64,000 bases of DNA from Pseudomonas mandelii (GCF_900106065.1 NZ_LT629796.1:6424501-6488500); one strand, 5' to 3'. Shown: positions 42,508 to 52,073, counted from the stretch's first letter. Notes: generated from the sequence alone by a model not told the origin. Numbers and translations are program-made.

Positions 42508-42750
42508 CGCTGTCTCCCTCTCGTGGTGAATGGATCGGGCCAGAGCATTGGACGCGCAAGCCCTGGATCGGGGCTCGCGCCGTCATTCTTTCTGAGCGTA
42601 GTAGAAGATCGGCCGGGTCAGGACTGGACACTGATACAAGGTATTAACGCCGACAAACCTCACAGGACAGCGGCGTAATGCCACCTATACTCCATGCCAC
42701 CAACCCCGTCCGGGGCCTGCACTACCAACAATAAAAAGCAGAGGTGGAAC

Positions 42751-44514
42751 ATGGTCTGGCAGCAAATCTACGATCCCTTTGGTAACCCGGTGCTTTCAAC
42801 CATCATGGCGGCAGTGCCGGTGGTGGTGATGCTGGCATCCCTGGCGTTTTTCCATATCAAGGCGCATCTGGCAGCCTTGCTGGCCCTTGGCTCGGCGCTG
42901 TTGATTGCCATTTTTGCCTTCGGCATGCCCGCGGACATGGCCGGCTCGGCGGCACTCTACGGCGCCGCCAACGGCCTGCTGCCGATTGGCTGGATTGTCC
43001 TCAACATCATCTTCCTGCACCGGCTGACCACCGAAAACGGCTCGTTCAAAGTGCTGCAGGATTCCCTTGCGCGCATCACCGACGATCGACGCCTGCAACT
43101 GCTGCTGATCGCCTTCTGCTTCGGCGCCTTCTTTGAAGGGGCTGCCGGGTTCGGCACGCCGGTGGCGGTGACCGGGGCGATTCTGATCGGCTTGGGCTTC
43201 TCGCCGCTGGCCGCCTCAGGCCTGGCGCTGATCGCCAACACCGCGCCCGTGGCGTTTGGTGCACTGGGCACGCCCATCATCACCTTGGCCAAGGTCACCG
43301 GCCTGGATGAAATGGAGCTGTCGATGATGGTCGGCCGGCAGTTGCCGTTCTTCTCGGTGCTCGTGCCGTTCTGGTTGATCTGGGCCTTTGCCGGCTGGCG
43401 CAAAATGCTGGAAATCTGGCCGGCCATTCTGGTAGCCGGGGTCAGTTTCGCTGTGCCGCAGTTTCTGGTGTCCAACTACCACGGGCCGATGCTGGTGGAC
43501 GTGATCGCCGCGCTGATATCCATGGCCTGCCTGACCGGTTTCCTCAAGGTCTGGAAACCGGCCACGATCCACACCTCGGCGGCCCTGTCCGGGCGCGTCG
43601 ACAACTCGAAGATCGACGAGGAGCATCAGCAAAAACCCGAGGCCAGCGGGACCTTCGCCAGCGATGCCAAACCGGCGGTGATGCGCGCCTGGATGCCGTG
43701 GATCATCCTCACCGTGTTTGTGTTCGCCTGGGGCACCCAGGGCTTCAAGAACATGTTCGATACCCGTCCGGCAATCGATCCGGCCACCAATTCGGCCAAG
43801 CTCGACCCTCAGGGCAAACCGGTGCGCGAAGCCAACCCGATCTTCGCCCCGATCGTGACCTTCACCACCATTCACCAGCAAATCGAAAAGGTGCCGCCCG
43901 TGGTGCCCGCGGCAAAAACCGAGGAAGCGGTCTACAAATTCACCTGGTTCACCAGCACCGGCAGCGGCATCCTCCTGGCGGCCATCGTCGGCGGCCTGCT
44001 GATGGGTTATTCCATCCCGCAACTGGCCCGCCAATACCTGCGAACGCTGTGGGTGGTGCGTTACTCACTCATCACCATCGTGGCCATGCTTGCGCTCGGT
44101 TTCCTCACGCGCTACTCGGGCCTCGACGCCACCATGGGCCTGGCCTTCGCCGCGACCGGCATCTTCTACCCCATGTTCGGCACCCTCCTGGGCTGGCTCG
44201 GCGTGGCGTTGACCGGCTCCGACACCGCCTCCAACGTGCTGTTCGGCGGCTTGCAACGAGTGACCGCCGAGCAACTGGGCATCAGCCCGGTGCTGATGGC
44301 CGCAGCCAACAGTTCCGGTGGGGTCATGGGCAAAATGGTCGACGCCCAGTCGATCGTGGTCGCGTCCACGGCGACTCGCTGGTACGGGCATGAAGGGGAG
44401 ATTCTGCGATATGTGTTCTTCCACTCGATTGTGCTGGCGATCTTGGTCGGTGGGTTGGTGACGTTGCAGGCTTATGTGGCGCCGTTCAGCAGTATGGTGG
44501 TGGGCGGACACTAG
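42751..44514 (+). CDS. lldP: L-lactate permease
   Basis: A proton-coupled lactate/glycolate importer of about 587 residues with some 13 membrane helices. The start at 42751 has GAGGTGG upstream. Typical LldP stretches: MVWQQIYDPFGNPVLSTI at the N terminus, CFGAFFEGAAGFGTPVAVTG, GLALIANTAPVAFGALGTP and SNVLFGGLQRVTAEQLGIS, ending near KMVDAQSIVVASTATRW. A hydrophilic insert of about 100 residues between mid-helices (KIDEEHQQKPEASG to VPAAKTEEAVYKF) enlarges it over E. coli LldP (551). Unlike the usual lldP-lldD-lldE operon, lldD lies 19 kb upstream here. Confidence 0.93.
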   Translation: MVWQQIYDPFGNPVLSTIMAAVPVVVMLASLAFFHIKAHLAALLALGSALLIAIFAFGMPADMAGSAALYGAANGLLPIGWIVLNIIFLHRLTTENGSFKVLQDSLARITDDRRLQLLLIAFCFGAFFEGAAGFGTPVAVTGAILIGLGFSPLAASGLALIANTAPVAFGALGTPIITLAKVTGLDEMELSMMVGRQLPFFSVLVPFWLIWAFAGWRKMLEIWPAILVAGVSFAVPQFLVSNYHGPMLVDVIAALISMACLTGFLKVWKPATIHTSAALSGRVDNSKIDEEHQQKPEASGTFASDAKPAVMRAWMPWIILTVFVFAWGTQGFKNMFDTRPAIDPATNSAKLDPQGKPVREANPIFAPIVTFTTIHQQIEKVPPVVPAAKTEEAVYKFTWFTSTGSGILLAAIVGGLLMGYSIPQLARQYLRTLWVVRYSLITIVAMLALGFLTRYSGLDATMGLAFAATGIFYPMFGTLLGWLGVALTGSDTASNVLFGGLQRVTAEQLGISPVLMAAANSSGGVMGKMVDAQSIVVASTATRWYGHEGEILRYVFFHSIVLAILVGGLVTLQAYVAPFSSMVVGGH

Positions 44515-44530
44515 ACGTCAAAAGGTCCCA

Positions 44531-44553
44531 GACCCGGGCGAGTCGCCCGGGTC
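44531..44553. terminator. hairpin between convergent lldP and LysR genes
   Basis: GACCCGGGCG and CGCCCGGGTC form a perfect ten-base stem with a three-base loop. The minus strand reads CCTTTT shortly after, the plus strand has no T-run, so it is at best a moderate bidirectional terminator. Confidence 0.6.
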
Positions 44554-44573
44554 AGGGCTTGAAAACGCGCGGA

Positions 44574-45452
44574 TCAAGTCAGACGGCCGCCCGACATCAA
44601 CCCCTCGGTCAGCAACGACACCAACGGCTGCACCAGATGCTGAGTCCGAACATCATCACCAATCACCGCCACCTCGGTGCTGGGTAAAGTCGGCAACTTC
44701 TGCGACGGTTCCAGTATGCGCATCCCTTCCTGCAAAAATGACGTTCCCAACGCCGTAATCCCCAACCCGCCCGCAACCGCCGCCTGCACCCCCATCAAAT
44801 TGCTGGCCAGGCACGCGGATGCCCATTCCCGCCCGACCGTGGCCAGGGCTTCGATCATGATGGCGCGGTACGCACAGGGCGGCCGCATCATCACCAACCG
44901 CACCGGTTTCGACGATTCGATTTGGTAATCCTTCGCGGCAATCCACACCAGCGGCTCACGCCAGATGACTCGGCCTCGCGTAGTGCCGGAGCTGAATTTT
45001 CGCTTGGAAATAACCACGTCCAGTAGCCCGGCTTCGTAGTCGGTGAGCAGGTCGTCGCTCAAGCCTGTGGTGAGTTCGAGTTGAATGTCTGGATACAACT
45101 GGGTGAAGCGCGACAGCAGCTTGGGCAGCTGGGTCGGCACGAGGTTTTCCGAGATCCCCAGGCGCAGCAGGGTGACGGTCGCCGGCGCCTTGATATCCCG
45201 CATGAAGGTGTCGAAATGCACCATCATTCGGCGTGCGCCTGCCAGCAGTCGCTCGCCGTCCGAGGTCAGGGTCAGGGCGCGGCTGGTGCGTTCGAAGACA
45301 CGAAAACCAAGCACCTCCTCCAGCCGGATGATCTTCTGGCTCACTGCCGATTGCGACCGCGCGATCACCTCGGCAGCAGCAGTGAAACTGCCGGTCTCCG
45401 CCACGGCGATAAACGCCCGAAGCAGGTCGATCTCAAGGTCGCTGGCGTGCAT
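44574..45452 (-). CDS. LysR-type transcriptional regulator
   Basis: A 292-residue LysR protein; helix-turn-helix about residues 22-62 (AAEVIARSQSAVSQKIIRLE), linker helix to 90, then the effector domain (TLLRLGISENLVPTQLP, VVISKRKFSSGTTRGR). The DLLRAFIAVAETGSFTAAAE start is typical of a subgroup that controls nearby single genes. It is divergent from the SnoaL-like gene at 45554 (100-base interval), its probable target, and convergent with lldP. Confidence 0.9.
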   Translation of the reverse strand: MHASDLEIDLLRAFIAVAETGSFTAAAEVIARSQSAVSQKIIRLEEVLGFRVFERTSRALTLTSDGERLLAGARRMMVHFDTFMRDIKAPATVTLLRLGISENLVPTQLPKLLSRFTQLYPDIQLELTTGLSDDLLTDYEAGLLDVVISKRKFSSGTTRGRVIWREPLVWIAAKDYQIESSKPVRLVMMRPPCAYRAIMIEALATVGREWASACLASNLMGVQAAVAGGLGITALGTSFLQEGMRILEPSQKLPTLPSTEVAVIGDDVRTQHLVQPLVSLLTEGLMSGGRLT

Positions 45453-45553
45453 GATGGATTCGCCTTTCTACTGGATGCCATTAAATTTATGCGTTTGTGT
45501 TCTAGATAGCAATTGCCGAACATCGTACTCAATCCAATACGAGGCGTTCGAAA

Positions 45554-45967
45554 ATGGCAGTCAATAAAGCAGTAGATATTGTTGAAAGTTTCTGGCGCGA
45601 AGTCTGGCAAGCCAAGAACCCGCAAGCCGCAGCGCGCTTTGTAGCCGAAGACTTTGTGATCACGTCTGGCGGGATGGATATCGTCGGCCGCGATGCCTTT
45701 ATTCAATGGATCGGTGTCTTTCTGTCGAAGATCGAAGACTTCGAATTCAGCAGTATCGAGACGTTTCAGAACGCCGAAGGCACTCGCGTTGCTTCCCGCT
45801 GGAAACTGGCCGGAAAGAACCAGGGCTTTATTGGTGGCCGCACGTGTAACAGCCCCTTTGAAATGCTCGGCACTGCGGTCTGGGAAGTTCGACCGGACGG
45901 CCTGCTGGCGCACAACTGGGTCGAGCGTAATGCGCTGGAAGTTCATCGCGATTTGATCGGGCTCTGA
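45554..45967 (+). CDS. SnoaL/NTF2-like protein
   Basis: The 137-residue protein has the cone-shaped NTF2 fold pattern: helix VNKAVDIVESFWREVWQAKN, ARFVAEDFVITSGGMDIVGR, then alternating strands (VASRWKLAGKNQGFIGG, LGTAVWEVRPDGLLAHNWVE). GAGG stands eight bases before ATG. Known: members are either ester cyclase-like enzymes or ligand-binding pockets. The substrate is unknown. It is divergently transcribed from the LysR gene at 44574 and so likely its regulated target. Confidence 0.85.
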   Translation: MAVNKAVDIVESFWREVWQAKNPQAAARFVAEDFVITSGGMDIVGRDAFIQWIGVFLSKIEDFEFSSIETFQNAEGTRVASRWKLAGKNQGFIGGRTCNSPFEMLGTAVWEVRPDGLLAHNWVERNALEVHRDLIGL

Positions 45968-46142
45968 GTAGCCAAGTTGAAGTGCAACATGAAACCCGCA
46001 ACTTTTTTCATATTGCTTCTGCAGATCCTGACTCCCCCACACGGTGCGCGTCCACCTGAAATTGTGATGGATGTCAGAAGTCTTCTGCAAGGGTCGGCGT
46101 TGCAGTATCCGCCGACCTATATGAAGTAACCGGAGACACACC

Positions 46143-46406
46143 ATGAATACTCGTACTTTGTTCGCCAGTGCTGCTGTTGCCCTGGTAGTACTCACCCATA
46201 ACGCGTTTGCAGACACGCCCAATGTACCCGCCAAGCCTTATCGCTATGGCATGCCGATCCACGTGGCGAAAGTCATTTCCCTTGAGGAGCCTCGTTCCGC
46301 CGATTGCGAAGTGGTCAGCGCCAAACTCACTTATCTGGACACCTCCGGAAATGTCGAGGCCTTTACCTACTTCAAAATGGCCCAGGCCTGTGAAGAGCAA
46401 AACTGA
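46143..46406 (+). CDS. DUF2790 periplasmic protein
   Basis: The precursor of 87 residues has a signal peptide (MNTRTLFASAAVALVVLTH, cut after NAFA) and the DUF2790 pattern YRYGMPIHVAKVISLEEP, a Cys in SADCEVVSAKLTY, and a second Cys at the end (AQACEEQN). It is a paralogue of the protein encoded in the cyn operon at 31024. GGAGAC precedes the start. A terminator follows at 46455. The function of the family is unresolved; the disulfide-sized Cys pair suits the periplasm. Confidence 0.85.
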   Translation: MNTRTLFASAAVALVVLTHNAFADTPNVPAKPYRYGMPIHVAKVISLEEPRSADCEVVSAKLTYLDTSGNVEAFTYFKMAQACEEQN

Positions 46407-46454
46407 ATGGGGGGCTGTACAACAAAAGCCGGATTGAACGGAAAGCCAATTGAC

Positions 46455-46487
46455 CCGCTGTTGCATTGCATCAGCGGATCTTTTTTT
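46455..46487 (+). terminator. intrinsic terminator after DUF2790 gene
   Basis: CCGCTG and CAGCGG form a six-base stem with an eleven-base loop, followed by ATC and seven T. Confidence 0.75.
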
Positions 46488-46500
46488 ACGACGAATTAAT

Positions 46501-46629
46501 GAAGATCAGGCGCCGGCCACCAACACCTGCAACAAGCCACCCGCACCACCGCCAGCTCTGGACTGGGTCAACAGCAACAAACAATACGCGGCGATGATGC
46601 AGCTTGGTGGTGATCAAATAGTCATATGA
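46501..46629 (+). pseudogene. possible gene remnant (3' end only)
   Basis: From 46501 a frame reads EDQAPATNTCNKPPAPPPAL, then DWVNSNKQYAAMMQLGGDQ and IVI-stop, with protein-like composition and GC-rich codons, but there is no start codon, and upstream it runs into the terminator. It looks like the C-terminal end of a lost gene. The parent family is not recognised and chance cannot be ruled out. Confidence 0.3.
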
Positions 46630-46630
46630 G

Positions 46631-46882
46631 TTATCGTACTAACAGGTCATGATCAGGTCGTGTCCATACGGTTCCATCCTCCCTAAAAAAGTCGTCCAAT
46701 AGAACCCCGACATTAACTTGCTTAATCTCCCAATATTCAAACTCCCTCAGCTCTCCCTTCCAGTGCATAACCACTTTAGTAGCAGTAGCAGATTTAAAAC
46801 TGCCCTTATGGCTAGTAGGTGTTTGAACATCGATAGGGGTGTCGACGGTAATATTAGTGAACGAATCTTGTGAGTATGGCAT
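46631..46882 (-). CDS. hypothetical protein (83 aa), AT-rich
   Basis: The start has GGAGCTATTGAA before ATG, a good ribosome site. The small soluble protein has beta-type segments (NITVDTPIDVQTPTSHKGS, ATKVVMHWKGELREFEYWEI) and ends in DDFFREDGTVWTRPDHD. The DNA is AT-richer than its surroundings, as for other accessory genes here. No family recognised. It is convergent with the DUF2790 remnants to its right-hand neighbour on the plus strand. Confidence 0.6.
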   Translation of the reverse strand: MPYSQDSFTNITVDTPIDVQTPTSHKGSFKSATATKVVMHWKGELREFEYWEIKQVNVGVLLDDFFREDGTVWTRPDHDLLVR

Positions 46883-47359
46883 TTCAATAGCTCCATCTAT
46901 TCATAGAGGCTTCATCCTAAATCGACAACTGTTCAATATCACCTGTAAGAAATGACAGTTGTTTATAACTTTTCGACGTAACACCATTGAAATTATATTA
47001 GAAGCAGTCGCGACGCACTCTTCTGAGAAACGAGTTAAGTATGCCTAGCTAATAGCTTGAACGCTTCAACTTCCCCCCCCAATCACCAACCACTCCATCG
47101 ACTACCCATTCCTGGTTGGCAGCATAACCGCTTTCTCACAACGCGCCCCTGTAGGAGCAAAACTTACTTGCGAAGGACGATAACGCGGCGTCCAGACTAA
47201 TCACATCACGTACAAGCCCAAACGCCAGACAGCTAGCAGAAACACCAAGCACCGAGAAACCTGTGGTGAGAGAGGTTGCTCCCGCTAGACCGCGCAACGG
47301 CCCCAAAAAGGCACCGCTGCACAGCCCAACGTCCGCTACTTACTCACAGAAGACAGCAC
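46883..47359. other. gene-free stretch with degenerate REP remnants
   Basis: No gene seen. Two worn REP relics are present: CCCTGTAGGAGCAAAACTTA..TTGCGAAGGACGATAACGCGG (47149-47191, quoted in part) and ACCTGTGGTGAGAGAGGTTG with CTCCCGCTAGACC (about 47260-47300). The first 200 bases are AT-rich and probably hold the promoter of the gene at 46631. Confidence 0.6.
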
Positions 47360-47719
47360 CTACTTAGGCAGATCGATCTTATCCAACACCCGATTCGCCG
47401 TGATCTCCGCCACCATGATGCTGTTGGAAATGCCCAGCAAAGCGTAGCGCGATTCCCCCTCTAAATGATCCACCAACTGATGGACCATCACGTCAACCGA
47501 CGCCAGTATCTCGACCAAATAAACCGCCAGGGTTTCGACCGTAGTCTCAGGGTCTACGGAAAACAGGGTGCTGCGTGTTCGCGGGGTGGCTTTGATGTCG
47601 GCGTTCGATGGAAAGTGGTAATCGAGAGCCCGCTCGGCGGCCTCATTGAGCTTCTTTGAATCGGGTTCGTATGGGGAGGCCGGATCGGTGTCAGGCGGAT
47701 TTGGTGAAGGCTTTATCAT
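47360..47719 (-). CDS. DUF6124 family protein (copy 2)
   Basis: The 119-residue protein keeps the family N terminus (MIKPSPNPPDTDPASPYEPD, KKLNEAAERALDYHF) and the C-terminal helix with ALLGISNSIMVAEITANRVLD, but the middle differs strongly from copy 1 (5192-5554), so the paralogues are old. As in copy 1, a conserved leader precedes it. The function is unknown; members are found in multiple copies per genome, often near mobile or accessory DNA. Confidence 0.85.
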   Translation of the reverse strand: MIKPSPNPPDTDPASPYEPDSKKLNEAAERALDYHFPSNADIKATPRTRSTLFSVDPETTVETLAVYLVEILASVDVMVHQLVDHLEGESRYALLGISNSIMVAEITANRVLDKIDLPK

Positions 47720-48045
47720 TTGCTGAGTGTCCTAATGGTGTGCCATCCCTCCTGCTGCTAAACGAAGAGGGTGGCAACTGCACGCAGGTTAGCAGACCGG
47801 GACACTCAGCAATCCGGCGCGCCCAAGGGCGCCCTACGTACAGCTACCATTAAGTACAGGCAATGAAATACCTGCATAACAGATGCACGTTCAGCCGAGA
47901 TATCCCGGGCTGCTAAACCCGATCACTGATGGGCAGTGACACGAATCAAGTTACCGAGTGACCCCAAGGCGCACAAGCCGGCGGATTCTGGCGCAGCCGT
48001 AGGCAACGGCGCAAGGTTTTGTAGCTTTCAGGACGTAACCTTTGG
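47720..48045 (-). promoter_or_regulatory. structured leader/antisense-type RNA element upstream of DUF6124 (copy 2)
   Basis: On the minus strand: hairpin TCACTGCCCATCAGTGA, then CGGGTTTAGCAGCCCG with loop TTTAGCAG, downstream CTGCTAAC (about 47787-47794) and GTTTAGCAG near the start (about 47755-47763). All three segments changed together relative to copy 1 (TTTGGTAG/CTACCAA/TTTGGTAG), keeping both alternative pairings. The block CACAAGCCGGCGGATTCTGG with GTAGGCAACGGCGCAAGG further upstream is almost unchanged. Of the 48046-48197 stretch beyond it I can say nothing more. Confidence 0.65.
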
Positions 48046-48197
48046 AGGTTTTAAACAAAAAATCTGCGGCGATGTTTATTGACGTGGCGCGTGCTTCCCA
48101 CACCAGACGAAACCTCGATAATCGACGAAGCATTTGAGCTGCCGAGTTCGAAAAATCATGTAAGCCAAAACGCGATCTGTAGCAGCTGGCGGGGGGA

Positions 48198-49145
48198 TCA
48201 GGCGGCCTTATCTGCCAGGCCAGTACGGACCTTCACCGCCGAAGATTGCCCCGCACCGAACACCAACCCCGAAGCAAACACCACCCCAAGAATCACGCCG
48301 CCCGCCCCCAGCAACTGCCACACATTGGGCAGCACACCGAGTATCGAGGACACCAGCATGGTGAACACAGGCGCCAGGTTGAAGAAGATCGACGTGCGCG
48401 CCGCACCGATCGCATGAATGCCTTTGAACCACAGCAAGTAGGCAATCAACGAACCACAGACCGCCAAGTAGAAAACCGCTCCATGCACAGACAGCGAAGC
48501 CGTACTGATCGAGGCCATCGGGCTTTCATAGATGAAGCCCAACACGATCAGGCCAATGACACCGAACAGCATCGAAAACTTGGTGGTTTCCAGCGGTGTC
48601 GAGTCTTTGACGAAGCGTCGGGTGCCGACCATGTTGGCTGCCCAGGCGATGCTGCCGGCCAGAATGATCGCGTCGCCGGTCGCCACTTTCAGCCCGAGCA
48701 GCACCTGGATATCCCCGCGCGTGATCACCAGTCCCACGCCCAGCAATCCCAGCACCAGCCCGATGGCGCGGCCGCGATCAATGCGTTCGCCTTCCAGCAG
48801 CACCGCGAAGATCATGGTCCACAGCGGCGTGGTCGCCAGGATCAGCGCGCCGTTGATGGGCGTGGTGGTTTGCAGGCCGAAGAAGGTCGCGAGGTTGAAC
48901 GCGGTAAAGCCCAGCAGGCCCAGACCGATAAACGCGGCAAGATTGTTTTTCAGCGTGGTGAGGCGCAACTTGCCCGCCAGGCCGAAAATCAGCAACAGCA
49001 ACAGGGTAGAAATGGCAAAGCGCTCAATGGACGCGCTGATCGGTGCCATGCTCTTGATGATATAGGCACCGGCATTGAAGTTGGTGCCCCAGAAAAACGT
49101 GGCGCCGACGATGCCGGCATACGCGAGAGGCGTTGATTTGGACAT
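48198..49145 (-). CDS. EamA/DMT-family transporter
   Basis: The start at 49145 has GAGGAAAC upstream. About 315 residues with ten membrane helices in two EamA repeats (YAGIVGATFFWGTNFNAGAY in the first; GDAIILAGSIAWAANMVGTR in the second). Known: EamA proteins export amino acids or other metabolites, and also serve as permeases. The conserved Trp-Gly-Thr-Asn-Phe in helix 1 is typical. It is divergent from the LysR gene at 49289 with 140 bases between, and so a likely target of it. Confidence 0.9.
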   Translation of the reverse strand: MSKSTPLAYAGIVGATFFWGTNFNAGAYIIKSMAPISASIERFAISTLLLLLIFGLAGKLRLTTLKNNLAAFIGLGLLGFTAFNLATFFGLQTTTPINGALILATTPLWTMIFAVLLEGERIDRGRAIGLVLGLLGVGLVITRGDIQVLLGLKVATGDAIILAGSIAWAANMVGTRRFVKDSTPLETTKFSMLFGVIGLIVLGFIYESPMASISTASLSVHGAVFYLAVCGSLIAYLLWFKGIHAIGAARTSIFFNLAPVFTMLVSSILGVLPNVWQLLGAGGVILGVVFASGLVFGAGQSSAVKVRTGLADKAA

Positions 49146-49288
49146 GGCTGTTTCCTCGTCAAGTCGTGCGATGAACACGCCGCACACGGCGCGCTTCAGA
49201 CCTGCTTGTCAGGTGTAGAAGAATTCTTGCAGGCTTGGCGATGGGGCAAAATTCCCCATTTATTCACCCTTCATGTGAGAAAACGCCC

Positions 49289-50134
49289 ATGTTCGATTGG
49301 GAGGATCTTCGCTACTTCATCGTCTTCGCTCACGAGCAGTCGTTGTCGGCGGCGGCGCGCAAGCTCAAGGTCGACCACGCCACCGTGGCGCGACGCATCA
49401 GCGCGCTGGAGAGTTCGCTGAACCTCAAGCTGGTGGACCGGCGCCCTCGTTCCTATGTCATCACCGAGGACGGCGAGCGAATTGCCCAGCTCGGGCAGCG
49501 CATGGAAAGCGAGTCCTTCGCGGTGCAACGCTCGGCGCTCGCCGGGCAGGAAAGCTTTACCGGCGAAGTCACCGTCAGTGCCCCGCCCGCCCTGGCCTGC
49601 GCGTTGATAGCGCCGCGAATCAAGGCGTTGCGCACCCTGCATCCGCAACTGTCTGTGCAGTTGATCGGCAGTCTGGACAGCGCTTCGTTGTCGCGGCGCG
49701 AAGCCGATATTGCCGTGCGCCTGAGCCGCCCCAAGGAGCCGGACCTGGTGGCGCGCAAGGTGGCGACGGTGCAGTTCAACCTGTACGGCTCGGCAGATTA
49801 CTTGTCCAAGACCGCCCCGGAAGATCTGGCGTTCATCGCTTACGACCAGACCATGGAGCAAACCCCGCAACAGATCTGGCTCAAGCAACAAGCGGGGGAT
49901 CGGCCGATCCTGCTGCGCAGCAATGATCTCAACATCCAGGCAACCATTGCCCAGGCAGGCGCCGGCGTTGCGGCACTGCCGTACTTCCTTGGCGAGCACT
50001 ACGGATTGCAAGCGATGGAGACCGTGGGCGCGGGGCTGGCGCGTGAAGTGTGGCTGGTGGTCCACAGCGACATCCGGCACACCCCGTCGGTGCAGGCGGT
50101 GATGAGTTTTCTGGCGTCCTGTTTCGAAAACTGA
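49289..50134 (+). CDS. LysR-type transcriptional regulator
   Basis: The start at 49289 gives [20 protein letters not shown], as in related regulators; the longer frame from 49235 lacks a site. The helix-turn-helix is [20 protein letters not shown], with an effector domain from about residue 85 ([18 protein letters not shown]). The 281-residue protein most probably controls the divergent EamA exporter. The DLH-type hydrolase gene that follows by 59 bases in the same direction may be co-transcribed. Confidence 0.9.
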   Translation: MFDWEDLRYFIVFAHEQSLSAAARKLKVDHATVARRISALESSLNLKLVDRRPRSYVITEDGERIAQLGQRMESESFAVQRSALAGQESFTGEVTVSAPPALACALIAPRIKALRTLHPQLSVQLIGSLDSASLSRREADIAVRLSRPKEPDLVARKVATVQFNLYGSADYLSKTAPEDLAFIAYDQTMEQTPQQIWLKQQAGDRPILLRSNDLNIQATIAQAGAGVAALPYFLGEHYGLQAMETVGAGLAREVWLVVHSDIRHTPSVQAVMSFLASCFEN

Positions 50135-50193
50135 GTCAGTGCGCCAAACGCTGCTTTACTGATTCAGATCCTGAACCAACGGGAAGTGCCCCC

Positions 50194-51081
50194 ATGGAAC
50201 GTCTCACCGCCAAAGACTTCGCCCCGGAACTGCTGGAGCTCTACGACTACTACGCCCACGGCAAGATCAACCGGCGCGAGTTTCTTGATCGAGCAGCGCT
50301 GTTCACCCTGGGCGGTTTGACAGCCAGCGCCCTCCTCGCCTCCCTGAGCCCGAACTACGCGCTCGCCGAGCAGGTTGAATTCACCGACCCGGACATCCTC
50401 CCCGAGTACATTTCCTATCCATCACCCAAGGGCCACGGCAATGTCCGCGGCTATCTGGTGCGCCCGGCCAAAGCCACCGGCAAGGTGCCGGCGGTGTTGG
50501 TCGTGCATGAAAACCGTGGGCTCAACCCTTACATCGAGGACGTCGCCCGGCGCGTTGCCAAAGCGGGGTTTATTGCCCTCGCACCCGATGGCCTGAGTTC
50601 GGTGGGCGGCTATCCGGGCAACGATGAAAAAGGCAAGGAGTTACAAGCGACTGTCGATCCGGAAAAGCTGATGAATGACTTTTTCGCCGCCATTGACTGG
50701 TTGATGAAAAATGACAAGACCACGGGGAAGGTCGGCATCACCGGGTTCTGCTATGGCGGTGGCGTCTCCAATGCGGCGGCGGTGGCCTACCCGGAACTGG
50801 CGGCGGCCGTGCCCTTTTATGGCCGTCAGCCAAAGGCTGAGGATGTGCCGAAAATCAAGGCGCCGCTGCTGTTGCATTACGGCGAACTGGACAAGGGCAT
50901 CAATGAAGGATGGCCGGCGTATGAGAAAGCATTGAAAGCGTCGGGCAAAACTTACGAGGCATTCATTTACGCAGGCTGCAATCACGGTTTTCATAACGAT
51001 TCCACGCCTCGCTACGATGAAGCCGCTGCGAAGCTCGCGTGGGACAGGACCGTGGCCTGGTTCAACAAATACCTGGTTTAG
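50194..51081 (+). CDS. dienelactone hydrolase family protein with Tat-type leader
   Basis: The 295-residue protein has an unusual N terminus: about 25 residues before a twin-arginine motif ([11 protein letters not shown]) and a hydrophobic stretch ending ALA (about residue 58), so export by the Tat route is likely. The hydrolase domain shows E106 ([12 protein letters not shown]), the nucleophile C186 ([10 protein letters not shown]), Asp in [10 protein letters not shown] and His in GCNHGFHND. Known: YghX-like DLH proteins with this leader are conserved in proteobacteria, with unknown substrate. It could hydrolyse esters or lactones in the periplasm. Confidence 0.87.
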   Translation: MERLTAKDFAPELLELYDYYAHGKINRREFLDRAALFTLGGLTASALLASLSPNYALAEQVEFTDPDILPEYISYPSPKGHGNVRGYLVRPAKATGKVPAVLVVHENRGLNPYIEDVARRVAKAGFIALAPDGLSSVGGYPGNDEKGKELQATVDPEKLMNDFFAAIDWLMKNDKTTGKVGITGFCYGGGVSNAAAVAYPELAAAVPFYGRQPKAEDVPKIKAPLLLHYGELDKGINEGWPAYEKALKASGKTYEAFIYAGCNHGFHNDSTPRYDEAAAKLAWDRTVAWFNKYLV

Positions 51082-51211
51082 GCTGCTGTTTGCAGGTGTG
51101 GGCTACACCGTTATCAATTGCTTCGATCTTTTAAATCATGAAGCCGAATTTCTTATTTTTAAGCGGCGAGTTCAGGATGGCGCCACTTCTGATCATTCGG
51201 GCGAAAGCTTC

Positions 51212-51280
51212 ATGAACATCAATTTTGCGTTTGCGTGCTTGATCGTGGTGTCGTTTGCGATTGCCCTGGGGCATGGCTGA
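51212..51280 (+). CDS. possible 22-residue membrane peptide
   Basis: An ATG at 51212 encodes 22 residues, MNINFAFACLIVVSFAIALG and HG, a single hydrophobic helix of the kind seen in small membrane proteins. A weak site (GGGCGAAAG) precedes it. It lies between the hydrolase and the convergent DeoR gene. It may also be chance. Confidence 0.3.
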   Translation: MNINFAFACLIVVSFAIALGHG

Positions 51281-51284
51281 CCGC

Positions 51285-52073
51285 TCAGGCGTGCGCTTGC
51301 ACCACTTCGATTCCCAGCTTGCGATAGTCGTCGATGTCGCCTGACGCCACGTGACGCTCGGTAATCAGGGTGTGCAAACGTGAGCACGGCACGACGATGT
51401 ACGGTTCCACCGCGCCCAATTTGTCCGCCGTGGTGACGGCGATCACTTGAGAGGCACTGTCAAACAGCGCCTGCTTCACTGGCACCTCATCAAAATGCAG
51501 CGAGCTGATGCCGACCTCCGGATGAATCGCACAAACCCCGGTAAACAGCACGTCAGCCTTGATGCCTTGCAACAAGCGCACGGTCTCGTGACCGCTGACC
51601 GACATCGTCGCCAGGTTAAGTTGCCCACCCGCCAGAATCACCTTGATGCCTGGGTATTCCGCGAGGGTAATCGCGGTTAACGGCGATGTGGTGATGGCAG
51701 TGATGGAAATAGTCGAAGGCAAGGACCGGGCGATCTGCAGCGTGGTACTCCCCGAATCGAACATCACGATCTGACCATCCCGGACGTGTCGCGCGGCGAG
51801 TTGCGCGAGGTGCACTTTCACCTCGTCGGTTTCACCTACCCGAGTAAGGAAATCCTTGCCCGTATCCTTGGGCCGAGGCAGCGCGCCACCGTGCACGCGT
51901 TGCACCAGGCCGGCGCTGTGCAGCTCCGACAGGTCGCGGCGAATGGTGTCTTCCGAAACGGCGAAATGCTGGCTCAATTCAGAGGCCATGACCTTGCCGT
52001 CGCGCTCGAGGATCAGGAGGATTTTTTGCCGGCGCACGGAAGGAAGCTCGGTGGCCGAATGCTGATCTTGCAT
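51285..52073 (-). CDS. DeoR-family transcriptional regulator
   Basis: The start at 52073 gives a 262-residue protein. The N-terminal DeoR helix-turn-helix is RRQKILLILERDGKVMASEL with VSEDTIRRDLSELHSAGLV, followed by HGGALPRP. The effector domain has the sugar-phosphate isomerase-like motif (MFDSGSTTLQIARSLP) and VAVTTADKLGAVEPY-like end (TTADKLG). Known: DeoR proteins respond to phosphorylated sugars. It is divergent from the serine hydrolase at 52187 with 113 bases in between, the nearest candidate target. Confidence 0.9.
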   Translation of the reverse strand: MQDQHSATELPSVRRQKILLILERDGKVMASELSQHFAVSEDTIRRDLSELHSAGLVQRVHGGALPRPKDTGKDFLTRVGETDEVKVHLAQLAARHVRDGQIVMFDSGSTTLQIARSLPSTISITAITTSPLTAITLAEYPGIKVILAGGQLNLATMSVSGHETVRLLQGIKADVLFTGVCAIHPEVGISSLHFDEVPVKQALFDSASQVIAVTTADKLGAVEPYIVVPCSRLHTLITERHVASGDIDDYRKLGIEVVQAHA

